A stretch of DNA of 32,321 nt from Luteimonas_C sp035250245 (lineage in GTDB: Bacteria > Pseudomonadota > Gammaproteobacteria > Xanthomonadales > Xanthomonadaceae), in assembly GCA_035250245.1 (NCBI GenBank), contig DATFFH010000006.1, positions 1 through 32,321 of the forward strand. The letters run 5' to 3'. A model generated the notes under the pieces. The model was given only the letters and a program-made list of their open reading frames with translations. It was not told the DNA's origin and made no database searches. Positions 21,744 to 30,248 of the stretch are shown here, piece after piece (the stretch's first letter is position 1; each line of letters starts with the position of its first letter). The position numbers and the translations under genes are program-made.

Positions 21744-23348
21744 ATGCCTTTTCAAGTACACCTGCTCGGCGCCGCCATCGCGCTCGTCCTCTCCGCTCCG
21801 GCCCTGGCCGCCAAACCGGATCAGCTTCCGGCCACCGCGCGCGCCATCGGCTTGATCGACGGCGCACAAAGCAAAGCCGTGCAACGCGCCGATGCCGATA
21901 GCTTCGTGGCCAAGGACGTCGTCACCGATCAGGATGGCACCGAACACGTGCGTTTCGACCGCGTTTATCGCGGCCTGCCGGTGATCGGCGGCGACGTGGT
22001 GGTCCATTCGCGCAATGGGCAGTTCAAGCAAGCCAGTCTCACCTTGAAGAGCCGGGAACGTCCCGGCCTGACGCCGCGGATCTCGGCGGACGAGGCCCTG
22101 GTCGCCGCCGGCGCGGAGTTCAAGGGTTCGATCGACGACGTCAGCCCCACCGGACTGGTGCTCTACGCCCGCGGCGCCAAGCCGGTGCTGGCGCACGAAG
22201 TGCGCTTGCGCGGCGTATCCGACGCGCAGGGCGAAGCGGACATGCGCTATTTCGTCGACGCCAACACGGGCAAGGTGCTCGACGGCTGGAACATCATCAA
22301 GACCGCGGCCGCGGTCGGCACCGGCCAGACCTTGTTCCTGGGCGACATCGCCATCACCACCAATTCGGTGAGCGGCGGCTACCAGATGGTCGATCCCACG
22401 CGCGGCGGCGGCAACACCCGCGATGGCCTGGGCAAAGAGATCAGCCGCGTCTACAGCACCGCCGCGGTCATGACCGATGCCGACAACAACTGGGGCAACA
22501 ATGCCGAATCGCAGGTCGCCAGCGAAGCGTCCGACGCGCATTTCGGCGTCGCCGCGACGTGGGACTATTACAAGAACACCTACGGTCGCAACGGCATCTT
22601 CAACGACGGCGTCGGCGTGAAGAGCATCGTCAACGTGACGTTCCGCTCGTCCGGCGGGCCCGCCACCGGCGGCAACGCGGGCTGGTACGGCGCGCCGTAC
22701 AAGTTCATGGCCTACGGCTTGGGCTCATCCACCTGGTATCCGGTCGTCGCCGTCGACGTGGCCGGCCACGAAATGACCCACGGCGTGACCGAGGCGACCG
22801 CCAACCTCGCCTACTCGGGCGATGCGGGCGGCTTGAACGAGGCCTCGTCGGACATCATGGGCACGATGGTCGAGTACTACGTCAACAACGCCAACGATCC
22901 CGGCGATTACATGATCGGCGAGGAAATCTACCGCAGCAATCCGGACGGCAAGAAGGCGCTGCGCTACATGTTCCGTCCCGGCGACGCCGATGCGGGCCGT
23001 TCGTACAACTGCTATCCGGCGGCGGGTTTCGCCGGCGTGGATCCGCACTACTCGTCCGGCCCCGCCAATCATTTCTTCTACTTGCTCGCCGAGGGCGCGG
23101 TTTCGCCGGCAGGCTTCAGCTATACCGCCAGCCAACTGGTGTGCAACGGCGACACCGGCGTGACCGGCATCGGTCGCGACGCTGCGCAGAAGATTTGGTA
23201 TCGGGCGTTGACCGTGTACATGACCTCGGGCACCACCTATCCGCAGGCACGTACGGCGACGTTGAACGCCGCGACCGACTTGTACGGCGCAGGTTCGGCG
23301 CAGTACAACACGGTGGCTCGCGCGTGGAGCGCCGTTTCGGTCAATTGA
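21744..23348 (+). CDS. Secreted M4-family (thermolysin/vibriolysin-like) zinc metalloprotease
   Basis: This 534-aa preproenzyme has a signal peptide (residues 1-22, ending ALA-AK) and an FTP/PepSY-type propeptide to about 188 (HVRFDRVYRGLPVIGGDVVV typical). The catalytic domain carries the zinc motif H342-E343-M-T-H346 in VDVAGHEMTHGVTEATANL, the third ligand E366 in GGLNEASSDIMG (24 residues after H342, as in thermolysin) and the transition-state histidine H435 in DPHYSSGPANHFFYLL. It ends about 100 residues later with no C-terminal PPC or other targeting domain. The product is expected to be an extracellular neutral protease maturing by autocleavage. The start follows GGGGTTACAAGG. A hairpin-rich leader precedes it and a terminator-like stem follows. 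Confidence 0.97.
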   Translation: MPFQVHLLGAAIALVLSAPALAAKPDQLPATARAIGLIDGAQSKAVQRADADSFVAKDVVTDQDGTEHVRFDRVYRGLPVIGGDVVVHSRNGQFKQASLTLKSRERPGLTPRISADEALVAAGAEFKGSIDDVSPTGLVLYARGAKPVLAHEVRLRGVSDAQGEADMRYFVDANTGKVLDGWNIIKTAAAVGTGQTLFLGDIAITTNSVSGGYQMVDPTRGGGNTRDGLGKEISRVYSTAAVMTDADNNWGNNAESQVASEASDAHFGVAATWDYYKNTYGRNGIFNDGVGVKSIVNVTFRSSGGPATGGNAGWYGAPYKFMAYGLGSSTWYPVVAVDVAGHEMTHGVTEATANLAYSGDAGGLNEASSDIMGTMVEYYVNNANDPGDYMIGEEIYRSNPDGKKALRYMFRPGDADAGRSYNCYPAAGFAGVDPHYSSGPANHFFYLLAEGAVSPAGFSYTASQLVCNGDTGVTGIGRDAAQKIWYRALTVYMTSGTTYPQARTATLNAATDLYGAGSAQYNTVARAWSAVSVN

Positions 23349-23373
23349 TCGGCGATAGATCGTCAGCAATACG

Positions 23374-23404
23374 GAACGGCCCGCTCGCGCGGGCCGTTCT
23401 CGTT
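23374..23404. terminator. Hairpin terminator between convergent M4 and DUF418 genes
   Basis: GAACGGCCCGC-TCGC-GCGGGCCGTTC is a perfect 11-base stem; the T-tract after it is weak (TCTCGTT). Its position between convergent gene ends supports a terminator role. Confidence 0.75.
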
Positions 23405-23412
23405 CGAAGCGA

Positions 23413-24987
23413 TCACACCATCGCCGGCCGGCGCCCGTACGTCGCCCAGCGCCACAGCCATTCCATCGGGCCGTAGCGGAAGCGCGACAGCCACCAGCGG
23501 CTGATCAGCAACTGCAGCGCGAACACGACGATCACGAACAGCGCCTGCCAAGCGCGGCCGACGCCCCAATGGCCCAGGCCGTAGCCGTAGAAAAATAGAC
23601 TGGCGATGACCGACTGGCTCAAATAATTGGTCAGTGCCATGCGGCCGGCCGGCGCCAGCCACGACAGCAACCGCGCCCACACGGTCCGCTGTTGCAGGAG
23701 CAGCACGACCGCGGCGATGTAACCCAGCGACATCGGCAGATTGCCGACCATCTGCAGGCCGATCGCCAACTGCCACGGTTTGTCGTTCTGTCCGGCCACG
23801 TGGCTGGGCGCGATGAAATGGCCGACGACCGCCAACGCCAAGCCGAGCGGCAATCCGATCCACACCATCTTGCGGAATGAGGCCGCGTGCCGCTCAGGGT
23901 GCAGGATCGCGCCCGATTGAACGAACCAGGCGCCGAGCAGGAACAAGCCCAGCACCAGCATGGTGAAACCGCCTTGCCGCACGTAGTCCTTCAGATAGTG
24001 CTCGCGCCGGAAATCGACCGCTTCGGCATAGGTGCCCCAGCTCATCACCTTGGCTTCGGCCGCCACTTCCTGGCGCTGTTCGGCGCGATGCTTTTCGATC
24101 TGCTGCTTTTGCTCGGCGTCCGGTTTTGGCGCCGCGGATGGCGGCGCGGCGAGCGCGATCGCCGCGCCGATCAGCATGGCCAGCGCGGGCGCCATGTAGA
24201 GGACCGCGCCGGCGCGGACTTTGCGCAACTCCGGCGGATCGCGAAAGCGCGCCGACAACCAGGCCAGCACCAGCAGGATCGCGCCGCCGACGATGCCGGC
24301 GTAACCCTTGCCTTGGATCGCTACACCGATCCCGCCGGCGATCGCAGCCAGCAAGCCCAACGCGGCCAACACGAGGCCGAGCAGCGGCCACGATTTTCCG
24401 CCGATGCGCACGCTGCGCTCGTTGCGCAAATACAAAGCCACCAAACATGCGATGGCGAGCACGGTCACGAATCCGCCGACCGCTTGCCCCGCATCGAACG
24501 CGAATCCCACGCCCGCCAGCGCCGCGGCGACGAGCAAACCCTGCCAGAAACGGCCGAACAAGGTCAACAGCAGCACGAACGCGGCGGTCGCATAGCTCAG
24601 CAAAATGTCGCCGCCCCAGATCAGCACGCCGTGCAGCAGGCCGAACGCGGCCAGCGCCGCGATGCGGCGCAAATACGGCGCGATGAAACCGCGCTGCGCG
24701 TCGGTCGCGCGCGCCAGCATCACCGCGAAACCCATGCCGAACAGCATCGAGAACATGGTCCAGAACTTGCCGCGCACGAACACGTCGATGAACCAGGCCA
24801 CGGCGTAGTCGATACCGGCCTGCCCCGCCGCCATGCCCGCACCGAGATCGGCCAGCGGCCGATTGAACCACTCGATGTTCATCAGGAAGATGCCGAGCAG
24901 CGCGAATCCGCGGATCACGTCCAAGGCTTGGATACGTTCGCTCGCCGCGACGGGTTTCAGTTCCGGCTTTGCAACGGCAGCGTCCAT
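23413..24987 (-). CDS. DUF418 (YeiB-like) multipass membrane protein, copy A
   Basis: This 524-aa polytopic membrane protein has the N-terminal motif RIQALDVIRGFALLGIFLMN, a first membrane core containing FWTMFSMLFGMGFAVMLARA, and the C-terminal DUF418 region ending in WWLSRFRYGPMEWLWRW. A block of extra hydrophobic segments (about 165-290) precedes a long hydrophilic Lys/Glu/Gln-rich loop (DAEQKQQIEKHRAEQRQEVA). DUF418 proteins are uncharacterised; their membrane topology has been compared with acyltransferase-like and transporter-like proteins, but no activity is established. It is the last of three tandem paralogs, 86 bases after copy B. The 3' end converges on the M4 protease gene with a shared hairpin. 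Confidence 0.92.
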   Translation of the reverse strand: MDAAVAKPELKPVAASERIQALDVIRGFALLGIFLMNIEWFNRPLADLGAGMAAGQAGIDYAVAWFIDVFVRGKFWTMFSMLFGMGFAVMLARATDAQRGFIAPYLRRIAALAAFGLLHGVLIWGGDILLSYATAAFVLLLTLFGRFWQGLLVAAALAGVGFAFDAGQAVGGFVTVLAIACLVALYLRNERSVRIGGKSWPLLGLVLAALGLLAAIAGGIGVAIQGKGYAGIVGGAILLVLAWLSARFRDPPELRKVRAGAVLYMAPALAMLIGAAIALAAPPSAAPKPDAEQKQQIEKHRAEQRQEVAAEAKVMSWGTYAEAVDFRREHYLKDYVRQGGFTMLVLGLFLLGAWFVQSGAILHPERHAASFRKMVWIGLPLGLALAVVGHFIAPSHVAGQNDKPWQLAIGLQMVGNLPMSLGYIAAVVLLLQQRTVWARLLSWLAPAGRMALTNYLSQSVIASLFFYGYGLGHWGVGRAWQALFVIVVFALQLLISRWWLSRFRYGPMEWLWRWATYGRRPAMV

Positions 24988-25073
24988 GTCGCACCCCGCG
25001 ATTCGTAATAAGGATTTTCCGCGCGCGGGCGCGGCGGCTTCGCGGGCCGGAAGTCACTCCAACCGATGGGGCA

Positions 25074-26636
25074 TCAAGCGTGTACGCGCATGTCGGGTTT
25101 GCGTGCGTAGGTGATCCAGCGCCATAACCATTCCATCGGTCCGTAGCGATGGCCCGACAACCACCATGCGCTGAACGCCGCCTGCAATGCGAACAGCGTC
25201 ACACAGAACAGCGCCTGCCAAGTGCGGCCCACGCCCCAGAAAGCCAGACCGTAACCATGGAAGAACCAGGTCGCAATCAACGATTGCATCAAATAATTCG
25301 TCAACGCCATGCGTCCGGTCGCCGAGATCCAGGACAAGCGCCCGGCCGCAGCGCCACGTGCAGCCAGCAGGAATGCGAAAGCCAGGTAGCCCAAAGCCAT
25401 CGCGGTCGCTCCTGCTTCCGGCAAGATCGAAAGCCATGCGGCGGCCGGCTTGGACGCCGATGCCAGTTCAACCAACTTGTCGCCGCCGACCACCGCGGCC
25501 ACTCCGAGCGGAAAACCCACCCAAGCCAAACCGCGCCACAGCCGCGCGTGACGATCGGGCCATCGCGCCGCGCCCGAGCGCACCAGCCAGATACCGATCA
25601 GAAACAGGGCACCCGCGGCCAAAGTCATCATGAACAAGGTTTCGAGCGGCCGCTTGAATCCAGATTCGGCGCGGAAACGCACGCTCTCGATATAGCTGTC
25701 CTGCACCATCGCCGTGTTCTGCGCCAATCCGCGCGCGCGCAAATCGATCCTGCGCTGCACTTTCTGCACTTCGGTAGCCGCCGTCGCCGGCGGCCACCAA
25801 CCCGCCGGTGTCCATTTTGGCAGCGATAATGCGATCGCCGACGCCAGCATCGCCGCGAAACACCACACGATGCCCGCACGCAGGAAGCGAACGGCGCCGG
25901 CGCGTCGTTCGAGCAACGCGATCGCGCACGACGCCAGAAACACGAGCGCGTAGCCAGCGTATTTGTGGGCCTGCCCCGGCGAGGACGTCGCGTAGATCGC
26001 TATCGCAACGAGAATCGCCGCCGACGCCAGTCCGCCCGACGCGATTGCGACTCGCCGGTTCGACCCCTCGGCACGCAGATACACGGCGGTCATCCCCGCG
26101 AACAGGCATAGTAAAACCGCATCCGCAGTCGCCAAGCCCAGCGGTTGCGCGCAGAGGATGGCCATCCCCGCCAGCGCCATGCCCAGCCAAGGCCCGCAAA
26201 ACAGGATCGCGAGCAGCACCAGCGCGGTCACCGCGTAGTTGAACAAAATGTCGCCATGCCAGATCAGCACGATGTGCAGCGCGCCGAACGCGGCCAAGGC
26301 CAGCGCCCGCCGCAGATATCGCGCGATGAAGCCGCGGCGATCGCCTTCCGCGCCCTCCATCATCACCGCGAAGCCCATGCCGAACAGGATCGAGAACAAG
26401 GCCCAGAACTTGTTTTCGAAGAACGTGGCGAGCAGCCATTGCACGGCGCCGTCGGTCGGCAAGGCACGCTTGCCGCCTGCCGGGTCCAGTATCGACAGAT
26501 TGAACGTCTGGATGTTCACCAGCAGGATGCCCAGCAGCGCGAAGCCGCGCGCCAGGTCCAGTGCGCCGATGCGGCGGTCCGACGCGATCGGACCGGCCGG
26601 CATCTCAAAAACGCTGGGGTCGGCTTCGCGGTTCAT
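25074..26636 (-). CDS. DUF418 (YeiB-like) multipass membrane protein, copy B
   Basis: This 520-aa membrane protein is paralogous to its neighbours. The N-terminal motif is IGALDLARGFALLGILLVNI, followed by ENKFWALFSILFGMGFAVMM and HIVLIWHGDILFNYAVTALV, which match copies A and C position for position. Like copy A it carries an additional membrane block (about 165-280) and a soluble loop (EVQKVQRRIDLRARGLAQNT) before the C-terminal domain, which ends WWLSGHRYGPMEWLWRW. The conserved H/W-G-DIL segment and RYGPMEWLWRW are the strongest family markers. No function is known. The start at 26636 is 31 bases after copy C, so the three form a likely operon C-B-A. Confidence 0.92.
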   Translation of the reverse strand: MNREADPSVFEMPAGPIASDRRIGALDLARGFALLGILLVNIQTFNLSILDPAGGKRALPTDGAVQWLLATFFENKFWALFSILFGMGFAVMMEGAEGDRRGFIARYLRRALALAAFGALHIVLIWHGDILFNYAVTALVLLAILFCGPWLGMALAGMAILCAQPLGLATADAVLLCLFAGMTAVYLRAEGSNRRVAIASGGLASAAILVAIAIYATSSPGQAHKYAGYALVFLASCAIALLERRAGAVRFLRAGIVWCFAAMLASAIALSLPKWTPAGWWPPATAATEVQKVQRRIDLRARGLAQNTAMVQDSYIESVRFRAESGFKRPLETLFMMTLAAGALFLIGIWLVRSGAARWPDRHARLWRGLAWVGFPLGVAAVVGGDKLVELASASKPAAAWLSILPEAGATAMALGYLAFAFLLAARGAAAGRLSWISATGRMALTNYLMQSLIATWFFHGYGLAFWGVGRTWQALFCVTLFALQAAFSAWWLSGHRYGPMEWLWRWITYARKPDMRVHA

Positions 26637-26667
26637 GCGCGCGAACCGGCGATCCGGAGCGCCGGCC

Positions 26668-27924
26668 TCACGCCTCCGCGCGGCGCATCGCCGGACGCTC
26701 CAGATAGGTCAGCCAGCGCCACAGCCATTCCATCGGGCCGTAGCGGAACTTCGAAAGCCACCAGCGGCTGAGCAGCACCTGCAGGACGAACACGCCCAGC
26801 ACGAACAACGGCTGCCACAACCGCGGCAATTGTTCGAAATAGCCCAGGCCGTAGTGATAGAACACCAGCGTGCAGATCACCGACTGCATCAGGTAATTGG
26901 TCAGCGCCATCCGGCCGGCCGGTGCCATCCAGTCCAGCCGCGAGCGCCACGCCGGGCGCTGCATCAGCAGCACGATCGCCGAGAAATAGCCCAGCGACAT
27001 CAGCAGGTTCGCGATCTGCGCCGCCGTCTGCGAAGCGGCGCCGCCGAAGTCGATGCCCGAGAAACTGTGGGTGGGATGCAGCCAGACGGACCACAGCATC
27101 AGCGGCAAGCCGATCAGGAAGCCCGCGGCCACCAGCTTGCGGAACAAGGGCAGGCGCGCGCCGGGGTCGCGGATCGTCCCGCTGCGTACGAACCACGTGC
27201 CCAGCGCGAACACGCCCAGCAAGGTGATGCCGAAGAACGGCAGAAAGCCGAGCATCGTGGCCGTGTCGGTCGCGCGCTGCGCGGTCGCCTGCGCGTAATC
27301 GCCGGCGCCGTAAGCCTGGCGCTCGCCGTCTATCAAGGCGGCTATCTGCTGGGCTTGCGCGGCCATACCCTTGTCCCACTCCGCCGCCGCCTGCGGATCG
27401 TGCTGCGACAGCGCGCCGAACAATGCCATCAACCAAGGCAGCAACAGCGGCACGGCGTACAGGGCGATACCCCACTTCGGCAGGCGCGAAACCGGCGTAT
27501 TGCGGAAGAACAGCAGCAGCAGGAAGCCGAGCAACGCGTAGGTCGTGAGGATGTCGCCCGACCAGATCAGGATCGAATGCGCCAAGCCGATGCCCAGCAA
27601 CGCCAGCAACCGCCGTATGTACAGCGCCACGCCGCTGCCGCCGCGCGTCTGCGCCCGCTCCAGCATCACCGCGAAGCCCATGCCGAACAGCAGCGAGAAC
27701 AGGGTGATGAACTTGCCCTGCACCAGCACGTAGATCGCCGCGTCCATCCATCGGTCCGCGCCTGCGAAGCGCGGATTCACGCCGGTGACCGCTTCCATCA
27801 GCGGCCCGACGAAGGCTTCGATGTTCATCAGCAGGATGCCGAGCAGCGCGAAGCCGCGCAGCACGTCCATCGTCTCGATCCGCTCGCCCGCCGCTACCGG
27901 CGCCAAATGCGTGCCTGGTTCCAT
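26668..27924 (-). CDS. DUF418 (YeiB-like) multipass membrane protein, copy C
   Basis: This 418-aa member is about the usual DUF418 length and lacks the extra membrane block of copies A and B. Motifs are RIETMDVLRGFALLGILLMN, GKFITLFSLLFGMGFAVMLE, HSILIWSGDILTTYALLGFL and the C-terminal WWLSKFRYGPMEWLWRW. A shorter hydrophilic loop (about 190-230, AQQIAALIDGERQAYGAGDY) separates the two membrane halves. It is the promoter-proximal gene of the three. Upstream lies a family-1 hairpin repeat and the slyD terminator, so its promoter is in the short gap 27925-27995 or inside the repeat. Function is unknown. Confidence 0.92.
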   Translation of the reverse strand: MEPGTHLAPVAAGERIETMDVLRGFALLGILLMNIEAFVGPLMEAVTGVNPRFAGADRWMDAAIYVLVQGKFITLFSLLFGMGFAVMLERAQTRGGSGVALYIRRLLALLGIGLAHSILIWSGDILTTYALLGFLLLLFFRNTPVSRLPKWGIALYAVPLLLPWLMALFGALSQHDPQAAAEWDKGMAAQAQQIAALIDGERQAYGAGDYAQATAQRATDTATMLGFLPFFGITLLGVFALGTWFVRSGTIRDPGARLPLFRKLVAAGFLIGLPLMLWSVWLHPTHSFSGIDFGGAASQTAAQIANLLMSLGYFSAIVLLMQRPAWRSRLDWMAPAGRMALTNYLMQSVICTLVFYHYGLGYFEQLPRLWQPLFVLGVFVLQVLLSRWWLSKFRYGPMEWLWRWLTYLERPAMRRAEA

Positions 27925-27995
27925 GCCAGCCCCTCCCCGATTTCGCCCCGTGGCGAATCATTCACGCCGAACGCTCGCGCCGCAAGGGCCATGCC

Positions 27996-28053
27996 TTTGT
28001 GGGAGGGGCTTCAGCCCCGACTTCCATCTGTCGGGGCTGAAGCCACTCCCACA
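27996..28053. repeat. REP-like hairpin repeat, family 1 (GGGGCTTCAGCCCC variant)
   Basis: Arms 27996-28020 and 28031-28053 are inverted copies with one mismatch around a 10-base loop, between slyD and the DUF418 genes. Confidence 0.88.
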
Positions 28054-28093
28054 AGAGCGGCGCACGCGGGTTGCGAGCGCGACATCGCCGAAA

Positions 28094-28124
28094 ACGACGA
28101 AGGCCTGCTTGCGCAGGCCTTCGG
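28094..28124 (-). terminator. slyD Rho-independent terminator
   Basis: On the minus strand CGAAGGCCTGC-GCAA-GCAGGCCTTCG is a perfect 11-base stem followed by TCGTTTT, about 28 bases after the slyD stop. Confidence 0.88.
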
Positions 28125-28151
28125 AAGCGGCTTAGACGAAGAGCGCGAGGC

Positions 28152-28631
28152 TCAGTGCTCGTGCCCGCCGTCCCCATGCACGTGCCCGTGCTCGATCTCT
28201 TCCTGCTTGGCTTCGCGCACCTCGACGATCTCGATGTCGAAATGCAGGTTCTTGCCCGCCATCGGATGGTTCAGGTCGACGTCGACCACGCTCATCCCGA
28301 TTTTTTCGATGGTCACTGCGCGCGGACCGAAATTCGTGTTGAGCACCACCTGCATGCCCGGCTCCAGGCGCTGCGCGCCGAAATGCTTCTTCGGCACGCG
28401 CTGGGTCAGACCGTCGCGGCGCTCGCCGTAAGCGTCTGCCGCGGCCACGTCCACCGCGAAGTTCTCGCCGGCTTCGCGGCCTTCCATCGCCTTCTCCAGG
28501 CCCGGGATGATGTTGCCGTGGCCGATCAGGATCGCGAGCGGCTCGCGGTCCTTGGAACTCTCCAACGCCTCCTGGCCTTGCTCGGCGACGGAGTAATGGA
28601 AGCGGACGACGCGGTCTTTCTCGATTTTCAT
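28152..28631 (-). CDS. slyD: FKBP-type peptidyl-prolyl isomerase, SlyD-like
   Basis: This 159-aa cytoplasmic prolyl isomerase/chaperone begins MKIEKDRVVRFHYSVAEQGQ. Its FKBP halves (PLAILIGHGNIIPGLEKAME and LHFDIEIVEVREA) flank an inserted IF/flap domain (about 70-125; DAYGERRDGLTQRVPKKHFG). DLNHPMAGKNLHF is the SlyD/FkpB signature. The C-terminus is histidine-rich (HGHVHGDGGHEH), as in SlyD proteins that bind nickel and assist metalloenzyme maturation; this tail is much shorter than in E. coli. The ATG at 28631 was chosen over an open frame extending to 28847, which overlaps the divergent NlpC/P60 gene. A terminator follows the stop. Confidence 0.93.
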   Translation of the reverse strand: MKIEKDRVVRFHYSVAEQGQEALESSKDREPLAILIGHGNIIPGLEKAMEGREAGENFAVDVAAADAYGERRDGLTQRVPKKHFGAQRLEPGMQVVLNTNFGPRAVTIEKIGMSVVDVDLNHPMAGKNLHFDIEIVEVREAKQEEIEHGHVHGDGGHEH

Positions 28632-28693
28632 TCTGGATTCCGTGCAGGCGCAGGCTTGTGGGCCACCGAGGATTGCGGCCAAGATGCGCGGTG

Positions 28694-29251
28694 ATGAAGG
28701 CCGATCATTATCCGGGACCCCGTCCGCCCGCGCCAGCGCGCGCGGCCGCGATCGCCGTTCTGCTCGCCCTGACCTGCCTGCTCGCCGCCTGCGGCCGCCC
28801 CGACGTGCGTCCCGCGCCCAAACGCGGCGCTCATGTGCCGCGCTCATGGCCGATCGTCGAACCCGAGGATCCCGCTTCGGCCAACGCGGTGCTGATGCGC
28901 GCGCTGAGCCTGGTCGGCACGCCTTATCGCTACGGCGGCAACACGCCCGAGGGCGGCTTCGACTGCAGCGGCCTGGTCAATTACGTCTATCGCGACATGC
29001 TCGACCTGAAGCTGCCGCGCACCTCGCGCGAACTGGCCCAGGTGCAGGGTCCGAAAATCGCCCCCGAGCGGCTGGCCGCAGCCGACCTGGTGTTCTTCGG
29101 CAGCCGCGGCAATGTCAGCCACGTGGGGATTTACGTGGGCGAAGGCCGCTTTGTCCACGCCCCCAGCACCGGCGGCACGGTGCGGCTGGATCGGCTGGAC
29201 GGGCCCTATTGGATCGACCATTACACCGGCGCCCGCCGTGTGTTGCGATAG
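28694..29251 (+). CDS. NlpC/P60-family lipoprotein, putative peptidoglycan endopeptidase 1
   Basis: This 185-aa protein has a long N-region, a hydrophobic helix and a lipobox LLAAC with the acylated cysteine at residue 33, followed by a short basic linker. The NlpC/P60 domain (about 65-185) shows GTPYRYGGNTPEGGFDCSGL with catalytic C91, SHVGIYVGEGRFVHAPSTGG with catalytic H143, and H155 as third polar residue. Enzymes of this type cleave the peptide stems of peptidoglycan (Spr/MepS-like). It starts at the ATG at 28694, 62 bases from the divergent slyD start; a GTG at 28658 is also in frame. It is followed by a paralog at 29363. Confidence 0.93.
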   Translation: MKADHYPGPRPPAPARAAAIAVLLALTCLLAACGRPDVRPAPKRGAHVPRSWPIVEPEDPASANAVLMRALSLVGTPYRYGGNTPEGGFDCSGLVNYVYRDMLDLKLPRTSRELAQVQGPKIAPERLAAADLVFFGSRGNVSHVGIYVGEGRFVHAPSTGGTVRLDRLDGPYWIDHYTGARRVLR

Positions 29252-29362
29252 TGGAATAGTGACGAAGATCGTTCCATCTTTACGTTTTTTTAATCTTTTC
29301 TGAACAACATCTTCGGTTTCATCCGGCACTATTCCGGCTGCTTTTAATTTAGTGAATGACGC
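29252..29362 (+). promoter_or_regulatory. AT-rich gap between the two NlpC/P60 genes, with a long-range dyad
   Basis: The gap includes a T-run (TACGTTTTTTTAATCTTTTC), unusual for this GC-rich window. GGAATAGTG (29253-29261) pairs with CACTATTCC (29328-29335 region) and GAAGAT (29264-29269) with ATCTTC (29309-29314). It could hold a promoter or a structured leader for the second gene; no -35/-10 pair is convincing. Confidence 0.4.
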
Positions 29363-30019
29363 GTGACGACAAACGACTCTGGCCAAGCCGCCGCCCGTCA
29401 CCCCCGCCCGGGTCGCCTCCGTCCTCTCCTGCTCTGCCTGTTGTGCGCCGCCGCGTCGCCGGCTTTTGCGCACCAGAACACCCTGGACAGCAATAGCCAC
29501 CTGACCAACGCCAACGCCGCCAGCCCGGCCTTGGCCGATGCGATGGCACCGTCCGACCGCGCCTTGATGGAAGCCACCTTGGATCTGCGCGCCGTCGATG
29601 CCGGCCCGGCGTCGCTGCCTTTGGCGCCGCAAGCGTCCGGCCGGGTCCAGGCCGTGCTGCAGAAAGCGCTGGCCCTGCTCGGCACCCCTTACCGCTGGGG
29701 CGGCACCTCGCCGGATGGCGGCTTCGACTGCAGCGGCATGGTCGGCTACGTGTTCCGCAGCGCCCTGGGCATCGAACTGCCGCGCGTCTCGCGCGAGATG
29801 GCCAAGGATGGGGAAAAGATCGACAAGGCCGCTCTGGCCGTCGGCGACCTAGTCTTCTTCAGCCGCCGCGGCAAGCGCGTGGACCACGTCGGCATCTATG
29901 TCGGCGACGGCCGCTTCGTGCACGCGCCGCGCACCGGCCGCGACGTGACCGTATCCAGCCTCAACGACGGCTATTGGAGCCGCAAGTTCTTGCAGGCGCG
30001 GCGCGTCAACGGCGTCTGA
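29363..30019 (+). CDS. NlpC/P60-family secreted protein, putative peptidoglycan endopeptidase 2
   Basis: This 218-aa paralog of the preceding gene has a basic N-region (ARHPRPGRLR) and a hydrophobic core to ASPAFA, with cleavage near residue 36. This is a signal peptidase I leader, not a lipobox. A spacer of about 60 residues leads to the NlpC/P60 domain (about 95-215). Catalytic residues are C123 in GTPYRWGGTSPDGGFDCSGM, H175 in RVDHVGIYVGDGRFVHAPRT and H187. The start is a GTG at 29363; a nearby ATG (29356) is out of frame. The two neighbours thus supply similar hydrolase domains, one lipid-anchored and one free. A strong terminator follows the stop. Confidence 0.93.
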   Translation: MTTNDSGQAAARHPRPGRLRPLLLCLLCAAASPAFAHQNTLDSNSHLTNANAASPALADAMAPSDRALMEATLDLRAVDAGPASLPLAPQASGRVQAVLQKALALLGTPYRWGGTSPDGGFDCSGMVGYVFRSALGIELPRVSREMAKDGEKIDKAALAVGDLVFFSRRGKRVDHVGIYVGDGRFVHAPRTGRDVTVSSLNDGYWSRKFLQARRVNGV

Positions 30020-30040
30020 CGGATAGCTCTCAAATCTTCG

Positions 30041-30069
30041 AAAAGGCCGCCGCGAGCGGCCTTTTTTAT
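30041..30069 (+). terminator. Rho-independent terminator of the second NlpC/P60 gene
   Basis: AAGGCCGC-CGCGA-GCGGCCTT stem followed by TTTTATTT, about 23 bases after the stop. Confidence 0.93.
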
Positions 30070-30091
30070 TTGCGGAGATGCGAAGCTTTTT

Positions 30092-30243
30092 CCCTCTCCC
30101 CTACGCGGGAGAGGGAAAGGCGCGCAGCGCCAGGGAGAGGGTTCGGCTTTTGGCGGGAGAGCAACAAGCAAGATCAAAAGCACGCTCGCTCCGCTTCGCC
30201 CCCCTCTCCTGCCCTTCGGGCATCCTCCCCCGCGAGGGGGGAG
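30092..30243. repeat. Composite hairpin element (CCCTCTCCC...GGGAGAGGG)
   Basis: Contains CCCTCTCCCCTACGCGGGAG at its start, then GCGCGCAGCGCCAGGGAGAG and, at the far end, CTCCTGCCCTTCGGGCATCC and CCTCCCCCGCGAGGGGGGAG hairpins. It fills the gap between the convergent NlpC/P60 and thioesterase genes and resembles the 11296-11470 element in style. Confidence 0.7.
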
Positions 30244-30248
30244 GAACA

